Assembly (NCBI GenBank): GCA_013306675.1
Contig: JABLUY010000017.1
Location: forward strand, 124,001 to 188,000
Origin: Thraustochytrium sp. TN22
Lineage: Eukaryota; Sar; Bigyra; Thraustochytrida; Thraustochytriidae
Length of the DNA stretch: 64,000 nucleotides
Direction: 5' to 3'
In this document: piece after piece, positions 37,790-46,208 of the stretch
Layout: each line of letters opens with the position of its first letter
How positions within the stretch are numbered: position 1 is the stretch's first letter
Translations under genes and position numbers: made by a program
The notes under the pieces: generated by a model
Seen by the model: the letters and a program-made list of their open reading frames with translations, nothing else
Databases searched by the model: none
What the model was told of the DNA's origin: nothing

Positions 37790-39772
37790 GCCGCCTGCCT
37801 GCGCGAGCCCGCGTCAGGCTCTGCCGGCGTCCTCCTCCTCGCCGCGCTGCGCGCCGCGTGCCCCTGGCGCGTCAAGCTGGGCACGCGCGCTCGCACGCCC
37901 GGATGCCGCCAGCGCCGCCGCCGCTCGCTCGCTCGCTCGCTCGCTCGCTCGCTCGCTCGTGCGCGGGGGGCGGGGGCGCCGCGCCGCGCGCGCGCCTGCG
38001 AGCGGGCGCGCCGACGCGCGCGGACTCGGAGAGGAGCGGAGGCGGCAGGCAGGCAGGCAGGTAGTCGTCTGCCGGGCACTGGCAGCGACGCTGGTCCTCG
38101 CGCCGAGTGGCGCCGCGCGGCGCCGCGCCCCGCCGTCGACGCGCCCGCTGGCCGGCGGGCCGCGCCGCGCTGCGCTCGCGCCGGCTGCGCCCTGGCTGGC
38201 TGGCTGGCGGGCGGGCGGCGCGCGCGGTCGCCGCGTTGCGGCTCTGCAGCTGTGCGTGCAGCCTGTGCAGCCTGCCAACCTGACAGCGACCTCGACGCCC
38301 GTCTACGAGCACTGCTAGTACTAGGGCAAGTGCACGCCAGACTGGTCGAACTCGTCAGCCACAGTGACAGCCACTGCGCTGCGGCGCCGCGCTTGGCAAC
38401 TTCTAAGATAGTTAGAATCGAATCGAGGTTGACGCAAGCTCAGCTGGCCGGCGGCTGAAGGAGGAAGCGGAAGCGGGAAGGGAAGGAGCTCCTGCAGAAG
38501 CGCGTGCACGAGTTCGGGCGCGCCGGCGATGCACGACGCGGAGTCCACGCCGCGCAGCGACGGCCGTGCACGGCACGGCGACGGCGAGCGCGAGATTGTT
38601 GGTGGAGCGCCGGCGGCGGTCAGCGGGGACGATGGCGAGCAGCGGGCCGGGCCTCTGCTCGCACCCACAGGATGTCGAAGCCGCTTCATGATCTTGACAG
38701 AGCTGGGGGGTGGAGGTACGGTCCATGGCGGTGCCGGTGGGCTTGTGCCGGAAGGTGCCAGGGCGGGCGGAGGGGGCGCCGGCGGGTCGGGTCTGTGCTC
38801 GGGCGAGCTGACGTGAACAGACTGCGGTTTGCTTTCGAGGCGCAGAAGATAAAGTTCTGTTCCGCACGTAGAGCAGGCGCGGTGTCCGAGTTGAAGTTTC
38901 GCAGCGCTTTGCTTGGCGCGTTAAAAGAGGCGAGACGCGACGCAAGCCGGGAGCTGCGCAGAGTCTATCTCCGATGATCAATCTCCTCGTGGCGTTCCCG
39001 ACGCGCTCCGACCAGGACGAGTAATCATCGTCAGTGAGCGCGCGTACAGCTACTTCTCGCCATCATTCTTGTTGATGGCGAGAAGCAGCTGTGCGTGCGA
39101 ATGAACGCAAAACGCGTGTCCCCTGGAGGTACTCGGCACGACCCCGATCCACGTCACGTCAGCAATGCTGCGTCGCACAGGAGCGCAAAGTCGACCAGAA
39201 CGGTCTCGTCCGCGCGGAGACCGGCATCGACTGCATGCACCTCTGGGAAGTTCGTTTGTTGCTATCGCCGTGCACGAGGCTTGCCAAGCAAAACCGAAGT
39301 CAACGGCGGAACCGACTAAATGATGAGCTCCGAAATTGGCCATGACCACAGCGGAGCCTCTGACTGTGAGGAGCGCACCGCACCATGCGAACGACGACCT
39401 CTCGTGCGAGACGCGCCGCGGGGAGCAACTGCAGTTCGCGGAAACGACGCGGTTCCTTGGAGAGCTTGGACTCTAGCCAAGGCGCTCAGAAAAGGCCGCT
39501 GTAGTTGACGAAAGGTTGACCCTCAGACGTGCAGTACTTAGCAGCAGTAGTAGCTTGGTCGCAAGGCTCGCCAATGCGAAACGTCTCTGGTGTGAACGGC
39601 TAGGACAACGTTGATGGAAGGGCCGTTTCGGACGTTGTACGCCGACGGGCAGACAGACCTCCATCCTGCGTCTTGCGCGCGCGGTGCGGCGCGCGCGCGC
39701 GCGGGCGGGCGGGCGGGCGGGCGAGGACGCTGCCCGGCGGCCCGCCGCGGCCTGGTCCCGGCCTCCAGGCCG
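37790..39772. promoter_or_regulatory. Divergent gap between the SLC44-like and CEP83-like genes
   Basis: A 2-kb intergenic region between divergent genes. Next to SLC44 is a GC-rich leader with a CTCG tetramer run (about 37920-37959; GAGC on the gene strand). The centre has lower GC and holds a 27-bp imperfect hairpin (39039-39099). The right end has a GGGC run (about 39700-39722) before the CEP83-like ATG. Weak open frames at 38.4-39.4 kb on both strands do not look like genes. Confidence 0.5.
39039..39099. repeat. 27-bp imperfect inverted repeat with 7-nt loop
   Basis: Positions 39039-39065 and 39073-39099 are reverse complements at 24 of 27 positions, including a perfect 13-bp inner stem (CTTCTCGCCATCA). 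Two of the three mismatches would be G-U pairs in RNA. The loop is TTCTTGT. It lies in the SLC44/CEP83 divergent gap. It could be a foldback remnant or a hairpin RNA; no flanking motif decides. Confidence 0.9.
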
Positions 39773-42256
39773 ATGCAGGCGGAGGACGCGGCACGCGAAC
39801 CCGCGCCCGCCGGGCAGGGCGGGGACTCGTCCGGCGACCAGGGCGGCGACCACTCCGTCCACTTCGACGTGAGCGTGGAGGAGCACAGCCGGGACCAGAG
39901 CCACGACCAAAGCCATGAGCAGAGCCACGAGGAGAGCCGAGCGCAGAGCCAGGACCAGGGGCACGTCCAGGGGCTGGAGCAGGACCGCGGGGCGCAGGCC
40001 GGCGAGTACCAGAGCTCGTCGAGCTCGCACCGCAGCCGCGGGCCGGTGTTCACGGAGTCCGGGTTCTCATCAAGCTCAAGCTCTAGCTTCTTGGGGCCGC
40101 AATACGGGCTGCCGCACGCGCAGGGCGCCAAGGACGGCTTCGGGCACCGCGTGTACCAGGAGCGGTACATGGCGATGCTCAAGGAGCAGCAGCGGCGCGC
40201 CGCGGCGGACGTGGGCAGCGGGAGCGGGAGCGGGCACGGGGGTTCGTACGAGGAGCTGCTGGGGCAGTTCGGCGCGCTGTCTCAAGATCTGGCCAAGGTG
40301 GTGGCACGGTCGCAAAAGGTGGAGGACATGAACGCGGAGCTGCACGAGGCGTACGAGCGGCTCAAGGACCAGCACCTGCGGCTCATGGAGCGCTACCGCG
40401 ACGCACGAAAGATGGCGAACGGCGAGGCGGAGGCGCGGCGGCAGACGGAGCAGCGGCTGGAGGAGATGGTGCAGGGGCTGGCGCGGCAGCTGGAGGCCAA
40501 GGCGGAGGAGTTCGCCGAGCTGCAGGTGCAGCTGTCGCTGCCGCGCGACGTGAACGTGATCCGGCAAAAGGTCAAGCAAGAGCTGGAGGGCGCGCACCGC
40601 GCGCAAGTCTTCGCGCGCGAGCGCGAGCTGGACAAGGCGCGCGCCGCGCTGGCCAAGGAGCGCAACGCGCACGAGCTGCTCAAGACGGAGTTCGAGCAAT
40701 TCACGGTGAACCAGAGCGCGGAGAAGGAGGCCTTGCGCGCGGAGAGGCGCGCTGCCGTGGAGGAGCTGCGCGCCCAGCTGGGCGCGCTGCGCGCCGAAAT
40801 GGAGGAGGCCAGCAAGCAGGAGCAGATCCGGCTGCGATCGCTGGACGTGGCGCAGACGCGCGCCGAGCGCGACGGCCTGCGCGAGCAGCTGGCGGCGGCG
40901 CGCGCCGACCTGGAGGCGGTGCGCACACGCGCCGATGCGCTGGCGGGCGCCGAGGACCGCGCGCGCCTCGAGGCGGCCACGGAGCTCAAGGAGGCCAACC
41001 TCGAGGCGGCGCGGCTGCGCCGCCAGCAGGAGCACCACGAGGCGGAGCGGCGCCGCCTCGAGGACGCGCTGGACAAGGCGAACGCGGCGCGCACCGAGCA
41101 GCAGGCCGAGGCGGCCAAGATGGCGGCCGCGCAGGTGGCGGCCGCCAAGGCGCTGGACGAGGAGCGCTCCCGCGCCTCGCGCGCCGCCTCGGAGGCCGCC
41201 ACGCGCGCCGAGCGCGACCGCCATGAGCTGCGCGCGCAGGTGGAATCGCTCGAGGCGCAGCTCACGCGGCTCAAGGCGCGCCACGCTGACCAGGACAAGC
41301 TGCGCGAGGAGCAGCACGTCACCGCGCAACAGGAGGCGGAGCGCGCGCGCGACCGCGCGCTGGCCGCCGTCGATGACGAGCGCCGCGCGCGCCAGGCCGC
41401 CGAGGACGCCCTGGCTGCGCTGCGCGCCCGCGTCGAGGACCAGACGCGCGAGTTCGCCGAGGCGCGAGACCGCCTCAGCGAGCAGCGCGACCTGCAGTCT
41501 GGCGACGCGCGGCGCGCCAACCAAGAGAAGGAGGCGCTGCACGAGCGCCTCAAGGTTCTGGCCGTCAAGTTGGAGGCCGCAGAGGCGCGCTCCTCCGAGC
41601 TCGACACCGAGTACCGCGACCTGCAGGACAAGCACCGAAGCGCGCTCGAGGCGGCGCGGGACGCCGGCGAGCGCGCACAACGCGCCGAGGCCCGCGCCGC
41701 CGCGCTCGACGAGGAGCTTCGCGCCGAGATCGACGACAAGGGCCGCCTCCGCGACGCCATGGCCAGCCTCTCGCAGCGCGCCGAGGCGGACCACGTGCGC
41801 GCGCGCGACAAGGAGAACGAGGTGCAGCACCGCCTGGCCGAGGCGCTCGTGGCGCAGACCGACCGCCGCGCGCTCGACAAGCTCGAGAAAAAGCACGTCG
41901 CCTATCACGACGCCCTGCTCAAGTGCAAGGCGCGCATCAAGGACCTCCGCGCCAAGCTGCACGCCTCGCAGCGCGACCTTGCCGCGCACGCCGCGGCCCG
42001 CGACCGCTTGCAGCGCCGCCTCAAGGACCTCGAGCGCTACCGCGACCTCTACTACGCGATGCGCTCGCGCCACATTGGCTTGGATGCAGGCGCCGCCGCC
42101 GCCGTCGACGAGGACGACCTTGGTGCGCCTGCCGGCTTCATGGCCGACTTGGACGAATTTCCGCGCGAGGCTGGGGCGGCCGCCGCGCGACCGATCCATG
42201 TCGGGCCTCCTCTCGACGCCGACGACGATGACGAAGATGAGGTTAATAATACATAA
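39773..42256 (+). CDS. CEP83-like basal-body distal-appendage protein (coiled coil)
   Basis: An 827-residue, almost fully coiled-coil protein. From about residue 185 the order matches vertebrate CEP83/CCDC41: AELHEAYERLKDQHLRLMER, then an EAKAEEFAELQVQL stretch, LPRDVNVIRQKVKQELEG (about 255) and a KTEFEQF stretch. These align in register with the CEP83 regions containing LEEMKLQI, LLRAQIQQELE and LKSEFEH. The C-terminal RLQRRLKDLERYRD likewise resembles TRLQKRLKDIQRRHNEF. CEP83 anchors distal appendages so that the mother centriole docks at the membrane to build a cilium. The Gln/His/Ser-rich N-terminus (1-130) is lineage-specific. The ATG at 39773 follows GC-rich, leader-like sequence; an in-frame ATG at 39614 would add 53 low-complexity residues. 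Coiled-coil matches can mislead, so the name is moderately sure. Confidence 0.6.
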   Translation: MQAEDAAREPAPAGQGGDSSGDQGGDHSVHFDVSVEEHSRDQSHDQSHEQSHEESRAQSQDQGHVQGLEQDRGAQAGEYQSSSSSHRSRGPVFTESGFSSSSSSSFLGPQYGLPHAQGAKDGFGHRVYQERYMAMLKEQQRRAAADVGSGSGSGHGGSYEELLGQFGALSQDLAKVVARSQKVEDMNAELHEAYERLKDQHLRLMERYRDARKMANGEAEARRQTEQRLEEMVQGLARQLEAKAEEFAELQVQLSLPRDVNVIRQKVKQELEGAHRAQVFARERELDKARAALAKERNAHELLKTEFEQFTVNQSAEKEALRAERRAAVEELRAQLGALRAEMEEASKQEQIRLRSLDVAQTRAERDGLREQLAAARADLEAVRTRADALAGAEDRARLEAATELKEANLEAARLRRQQEHHEAERRRLEDALDKANAARTEQQAEAAKMAAAQVAAAKALDEERSRASRAASEAATRAERDRHELRAQVESLEAQLTRLKARHADQDKLREEQHVTAQQEAERARDRALAAVDDERRARQAAEDALAALRARVEDQTREFAEARDRLSEQRDLQSGDARRANQEKEALHERLKVLAVKLEAAEARSSELDTEYRDLQDKHRSALEAARDAGERAQRAEARAAALDEELRAEIDDKGRLRDAMASLSQRAEADHVRARDKENEVQHRLAEALVAQTDRRALDKLEKKHVAYHDALLKCKARIKDLRAKLHASQRDLAAHAAARDRLQRRLKDLERYRDLYYAMRSRHIGLDAGAAAAVDEDDLGAPAGFMADLDEFPREAGAAAARPIHVGPPLDADDDDEDEVNNT

Positions 42257-42369
42257 GGGTGGATTTTGTACACGCTGCACGGCCACATGGCGGCCTTGCA
42301 GGCATATCCTGCAGTGCAGGATTGCATCAGCCCTGCACGCAGAGGATGCAAGGCCGTGTCCTGCACGAT

Positions 42370-42909
42370 TCACTCGCTCGGTGAGTCTTGCGCAGCTTCT
42401 TCCTGGCGCCGGCGACGTTCAGCTTCAAGCTTTTCGAAGCGTCGGAGCTGAGCTGCAAAGCCCAGGTTGGGCTCGGCCTGTGGCCTGGTCTCGCGGATCT
42501 CGTCGAGCGCCTCGAGGAAGCCGAGGCCGTAGCGACGCATGAGCCACGCGGCGACCACCGTGACGGAGCGCGACTTGCCCTGAAAGCAGTGCACGAGCAC
42601 CCTCGCGTTCTCGTCGCTCTTCTCGTCCTCGTCGTCGTCGTCGTGATCGCTGCCGCCGCCGCCGCCGCCGCCTCGCAGGGCGCCGTCGATGAACGCGAAG
42701 ACCTCGTCGAGGCGGCTCAGCAAGTCCTCGTCGGGGCGGTCGTACACCTCCACGCGCAGGTACCGCACGCCGTCCTCCGCGAAGGGCGTGCGCAGGCCTG
42801 CGCCGACCGCCACGACGTGAGTGACGAGGTGCGCGCGCAGCGTCTCGCGCGCGTAGGCCGCGCCCACCGAGCCGACGAGCACGCGGCCGGCCGTGCGGCG
42901 CGGCGCCAC
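42370..42909 (-). CDS. Dual-specificity protein phosphatase (5' end unclear)
   Basis: A DUSP-type cysteine phosphatase domain on the minus strand. It starts with the usual strand GRVLVGSVGAAYARETLRAH and continues with THVVAVG. The general-acid region is VEVYDRPDEDLLSRLDEVFAFID. The P-loop is VHCFQGKSRSVTVVAAWLM, a complete HCx5R motif with the catalytic Cys. A Gly run and an Asp/Glu stretch interrupt the domain between the acid region and the P-loop. It should dephosphorylate Ser/Thr/Tyr on MAP kinases or similar targets. No ATG lies in frame upstream; ATGs at 42970, 43061 and 43120 are in other frames, separated by GC-rich homopolymers. So an intron or a sequence error is likely near 42.9-43.0 kb. 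The end given at 42909 marks only the sure domain. It is head to head with glutaminyl-tRNA synthetase and tail to tail with the CEP83-like gene (113 bases). Confidence 0.8.
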   Translation of the reverse strand: MAPRRTAGRVLVGSVGAAYARETLRAHLVTHVVAVGAGLRTPFAEDGVRYLRVEVYDRPDEDLLSRLDEVFAFIDGALRGGGGGGGSDHDDDDEDEKSDENARVLVHCFQGKSRSVTVVAAWLMRRYGLGFLEALDEIRETRPQAEPNLGFAAQLRRFEKLEAERRRRQEEAAQDSPSE

Positions 42910-43138
42910 GGGCGCCGGCGCCGCGTCGCGCAGCGCCAGCGCCCCGCCGCCGCGCGCCGCGCGCCCCCATGCGCGCGCCGCGCCGCCCGCCCGCCCGCGC
43001 CCGCCCGCGCCGCGCCGCGCCGCGCCCGCGCCGCGGCGGTTGGCGGCTCTGCGCGCGCCATGACGACGCCGGCGACGACGAGACGGACGGCTCCGCGCGC
43101 GCGCGCGGAAAGGGCGGCAAAGGCGGATCCGGGCGGGC

Positions 43139-43172
<34 letters not shown>

Positions 43173-43230
43173 GCGCGGCGGCGGCGAGGGCGGCGGAGGC
43201 GGACCGCGGCGGCGCGCGGCGCGAGGCAGG
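42910..43230. promoter_or_regulatory. Bidirectional promoter between the phosphatase and GlnRS
   Basis: About 320 bases of extreme GC with CCCGCCCGCG-like and GGC-trinucleotide runs (GGC run about 43139-43170) separate the two divergent genes. It must contain both 5' ends, including the missing phosphatase start. No TATA-like element is seen. Confidence 0.5.
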
Positions 43231-45432
43231 ATGGACGACGCGCTGGTGGAGGCGTACGGGGCGCTGGCCGCGGGGTCGGCGCGGCCCACGACGGACGAGG
43301 AGCGCGCGGCCGCCGCGGAGCTCAAGGCCAGGCGCGACGCGTGGCTCAAGGAGCAGGCGGCCAAGCTCGGGTACGAGACGCCCGGCGTGCTGGAGAAGGC
43401 GCTCGTGAAGGCGCTGCGCAAGCTGGAGAAGAAGGCGGCCAAGGCCGACGGCAAGCCCGCGGCCGCGCAGGCCGCCGCGGCGAGCGGCGGCGGCGAGAAG
43501 CAGGCGGCCGGCGGCGGCAGCCAGGCCGCCGCCGGCGAGAAGCAGGCGACGGCGGCCGCCGCGGCGGCGGATGGCCAGGACGGCGAGGCGGCCGGGTCGT
43601 CGCTGGACGAGACGCTGCGCAGGATCCTGGGGGACCCGCGGGAGAACCACGGGCGCGGCAACTACTTCGTGAACAGCGACGAGGTGCTCCAGAAGCACCT
43701 GGCGGTGACGGGCGGCAAGTACAGGCTGCGGTTCCCGCCCGAGCCGAACGGGTACCTGCACATTGGCCACGCCAAGGCCATGTCGGTGAACTTCGGCACG
43801 GCCGAGGCGAACGGCGGCGACTGCTACCTGCGGTTCGATGACACCAACCCGGAGGCAGAAAAGCAGGAGTACATTGACGCCATCGAGGAGAACGTGCGGT
43901 GGATGGGGTACAAACCATTCCGCATCACCTACACCTCGGACTACTTTGAGGAGCTGTACGAGCTGGCGTGCGAGCTGATCCGGCGCGGCAAGGCATACGT
44001 GTGCTTGATGCCGGCGGAGCGCGTGACGGAGCAGCGCAACGCGCTCAGGATCTGGCACAACGAGGTGGCCAGCAACCCGGACACGCCCTTCCCGACCGAG
44101 GCGACCTTCGACGAGGGCCGCGAGGTGCGCACGCCCGAGGAGAACCTGGCGCTCTTCCGCAAGATGCGCGAGGGCCGCTTCGCCGAGGGAGAGGCCACGC
44201 TGCGCCTCAAGAGCGACTTCCGGTCCCCGAACCCCAACATGTGGGACCACATGGCCTACCGCATCATGTACAAGGAGCACCACCGCACGGGCGACAAGTG
44301 GTGCATCTACCCGACGTACGACTACTCGCACTGCCTCGTGGACTCCCTGGAGAACGTGACGCACTCGCTGTGCACGCTCGAGTTCGAGACGCGCCAGGCC
44401 TCGGACTCCTCCTACCACTGGCTGGTGGACGCGCTCGGCATGTTCCACTCCAAGACCTGGGAGTCCTCGCGTTGCTCCATCTCCAACAACGTCATGTCCA
44501 AGCGCCGCCTGCAGCGCCTCGTCCACGAGGGCCACGTCAACGGCTGGGACGACCCGCGCCTGCTCACCCTCGCCGGCCTGCGCCGCCGCGGCTACACGGC
44601 CGATGCCGTGCGCGCCTTTTGCCGCGACCTCGGCGTTGCGCGCTCCTCCAACGAGGTCTGCGTGCCCATTGAGCGCCTCGAGAGCGCCATCCGCGCCGAG
44701 CTCGACATGACCTCGCCGCGCCGCTTCGCCATCGTCGACCCCGTCAAGCTCGTCATCACCAACTTTGACGACGCCGCCGTGGCTGCGCCTGCCTCCGTCA
44801 CTGTGCCCAATCACCCGGCCAAGGGCCGCGAGGACATGGGCTCACGCGAGGTTGCCTTCTCCTCCACCGTCTACATCCCCGGCGAAAAGTTCCGCCTCGA
44901 CATGGTCAAGGGCTACAAGGGCATGGTGCCCGGCTCTGCCAAGAATGAGTCCATCAAGCTGCTCAACGCGCCCATTGTCACCTACGAGTCCCACGAGACC
45001 GACCCGGCCACCGGCAAGGTCTCCTGTGTTTACGTGCGCCTCGAGGCGCCCGACACCCCGTACAAGGGCATGCCCACGGTCGCTTGGGTCTCGGACCAGG
45101 CGCCGCGCGTCGACGCCCGCTTCTACGACAGGCTCTTCCGCGACTGCGAGGTCGACGGCGTCGAAGTAAACGCGGAGAAGGCCGCCAAGGAGAAGGGCGT
45201 GGACTTTATCGAGCTCTTCAACCAGGACTCGCTCCGCGAGACCACGCTCCTCGTCGAGCCCGCCGTTGTTGACGAGGTCGCCGCTGCGCTCAAGGCCTCA
45301 GAGACTATCCGCTACCAGTTTATTACCGTCGGCTACTTTTGCGCCGATGTCAAGGACTCCACCCCGGACGCCCCCGTCTTTAACCTCATTGTCTCGCTCA
45401 AGGAGGACAAGACCAAGACCAACCTGCGTTAG
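43231..45432 (+). CDS. QARS1: Glutaminyl-tRNA synthetase, cytosolic type
   Basis: A class I synthetase that charges tRNA-Gln in the cytosol. The protein is 733 residues, slightly shorter than animal enzymes. After a Lys/Ala/Gly-rich N-terminal extension (1-130) comes NYFVNSDEVLQKHLAVTGGK. The catalytic domain follows, with FPPEPNGYLHIGHAKAM (HIGH motif near residue 177), FDDTNPEAEKQEY and the KMSKS-equivalent NNVMSKRRL (near residue 420). The C-terminal anticodon-binding beta-barrels include GSREVAFSSTVYIPGEKFRL and end at KTKTNLR. Bacterial GluRS lacks this architecture, so the assignment is firm. The frame is open upstream past 43060; the ATG at 43231 (MDDALVEAYGALAAG) is the first that starts a plausible helical N-domain. 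The stop is TAG. Confidence 0.95.
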   Translation: MDDALVEAYGALAAGSARPTTDEERAAAAELKARRDAWLKEQAAKLGYETPGVLEKALVKALRKLEKKAAKADGKPAAAQAAAASGGGEKQAAGGGSQAAAGEKQATAAAAAADGQDGEAAGSSLDETLRRILGDPRENHGRGNYFVNSDEVLQKHLAVTGGKYRLRFPPEPNGYLHIGHAKAMSVNFGTAEANGGDCYLRFDDTNPEAEKQEYIDAIEENVRWMGYKPFRITYTSDYFEELYELACELIRRGKAYVCLMPAERVTEQRNALRIWHNEVASNPDTPFPTEATFDEGREVRTPEENLALFRKMREGRFAEGEATLRLKSDFRSPNPNMWDHMAYRIMYKEHHRTGDKWCIYPTYDYSHCLVDSLENVTHSLCTLEFETRQASDSSYHWLVDALGMFHSKTWESSRCSISNNVMSKRRLQRLVHEGHVNGWDDPRLLTLAGLRRRGYTADAVRAFCRDLGVARSSNEVCVPIERLESAIRAELDMTSPRRFAIVDPVKLVITNFDDAAVAAPASVTVPNHPAKGREDMGSREVAFSSTVYIPGEKFRLDMVKGYKGMVPGSAKNESIKLLNAPIVTYESHETDPATGKVSCVYVRLEAPDTPYKGMPTVAWVSDQAPRVDARFYDRLFRDCEVDGVEVNAEKAAKEKGVDFIELFNQDSLRETTLLVEPAVVDEVAAALKASETIRYQFITVGYFCADVKDSTPDAPVFNLIVSLKEDKTKTNLR

Positions 45433-46208
45433 CTACAGAGGCGCTCAGAGGCGAAGTGAGCGAGCAAGCGCGCGGGATGTTGCGCACAGGGATGCAAAAA
45501 GACAGAGCGGGCGTGCGAGAGGGACGAATGGGCGAGATCTGGACGGACAGTCAGTATGAGCGAGCAAGCAAGCTGAGGAAGTGAGTGAGTGAGTAAGTGA
45601 GTGAGAGAGCATGCGGGAGGATTAGACTTTCTTCAAGATGTAGAGGACCAACACGATACGACGAAGGATTGAAAGCCAAGACGCATCACGTCGAATCCTC
45701 TTTCCGCGATGTCACAGAGTTCATCTTCTCTTTCTGTCTGTATGATGCGATATTCTTGTCCGTCTTTCTGGCGCGAAACACACACAAAGTGAAAGCGGAG
45801 CTGAAGAGGCACGCGATTGCATCCAAAGAAAAGTACGCAAAGGAAAGGCCTTTGACTTTTTTCGCTGCAAACGAATACGCGCTGTTCTGTTCACGTGAAA
45901 GCTTTTGTCGGCACCGCCCGCCTGGGCAACCACTTCAAGTTCATCATCGTCCGGCCAGCTTTGATTTGATTTGATAATCTGATTCCTTTTACTGTTTCTT
46001 TCTTTGGGGTATGAATGCGCGAACGATCTCTTCGTCGCAGTGACCTCTTTCACTCACTCTCAACAACAACAACAACAACAACAATATGTCGCCTCCAGTG
46101 CACAACAAAAGCACGACCGGGGGAGGGAGATAGGGGTCGAATGGAGGAAGAGAGAGGGCGGCACGAGAGAGAGAGAGACCTGTCCGAGTCGCCTGAATGT
46201 CGCCAACC
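45433..46208. other. Convergent 3' gap between GlnRS and myosin
   Basis: This 776-base gap holds two 3' UTRs. It has GAGCGAGCAAGC and GTGA repeats near 45540-45605, lower GC around 45.65-46.05 kb and an (AAC)n run at about 46061-46085. No gene is visible. Confidence 0.55.

Noticed and set aside
38412-39480. Short open frames on both strands between SLC44 and CEP83
   Set aside because: Frames of 60-190 codons with Arg/Ala-rich or mixed composition, no domain and no coherent gene structure.
42388-43230. A long N-terminal extension of GlnRS from 42388
   Set aside because: That part of the frame is opposite the phosphatase and then runs through GC repeats. GlnRS homology starts after the ATG at 43231.
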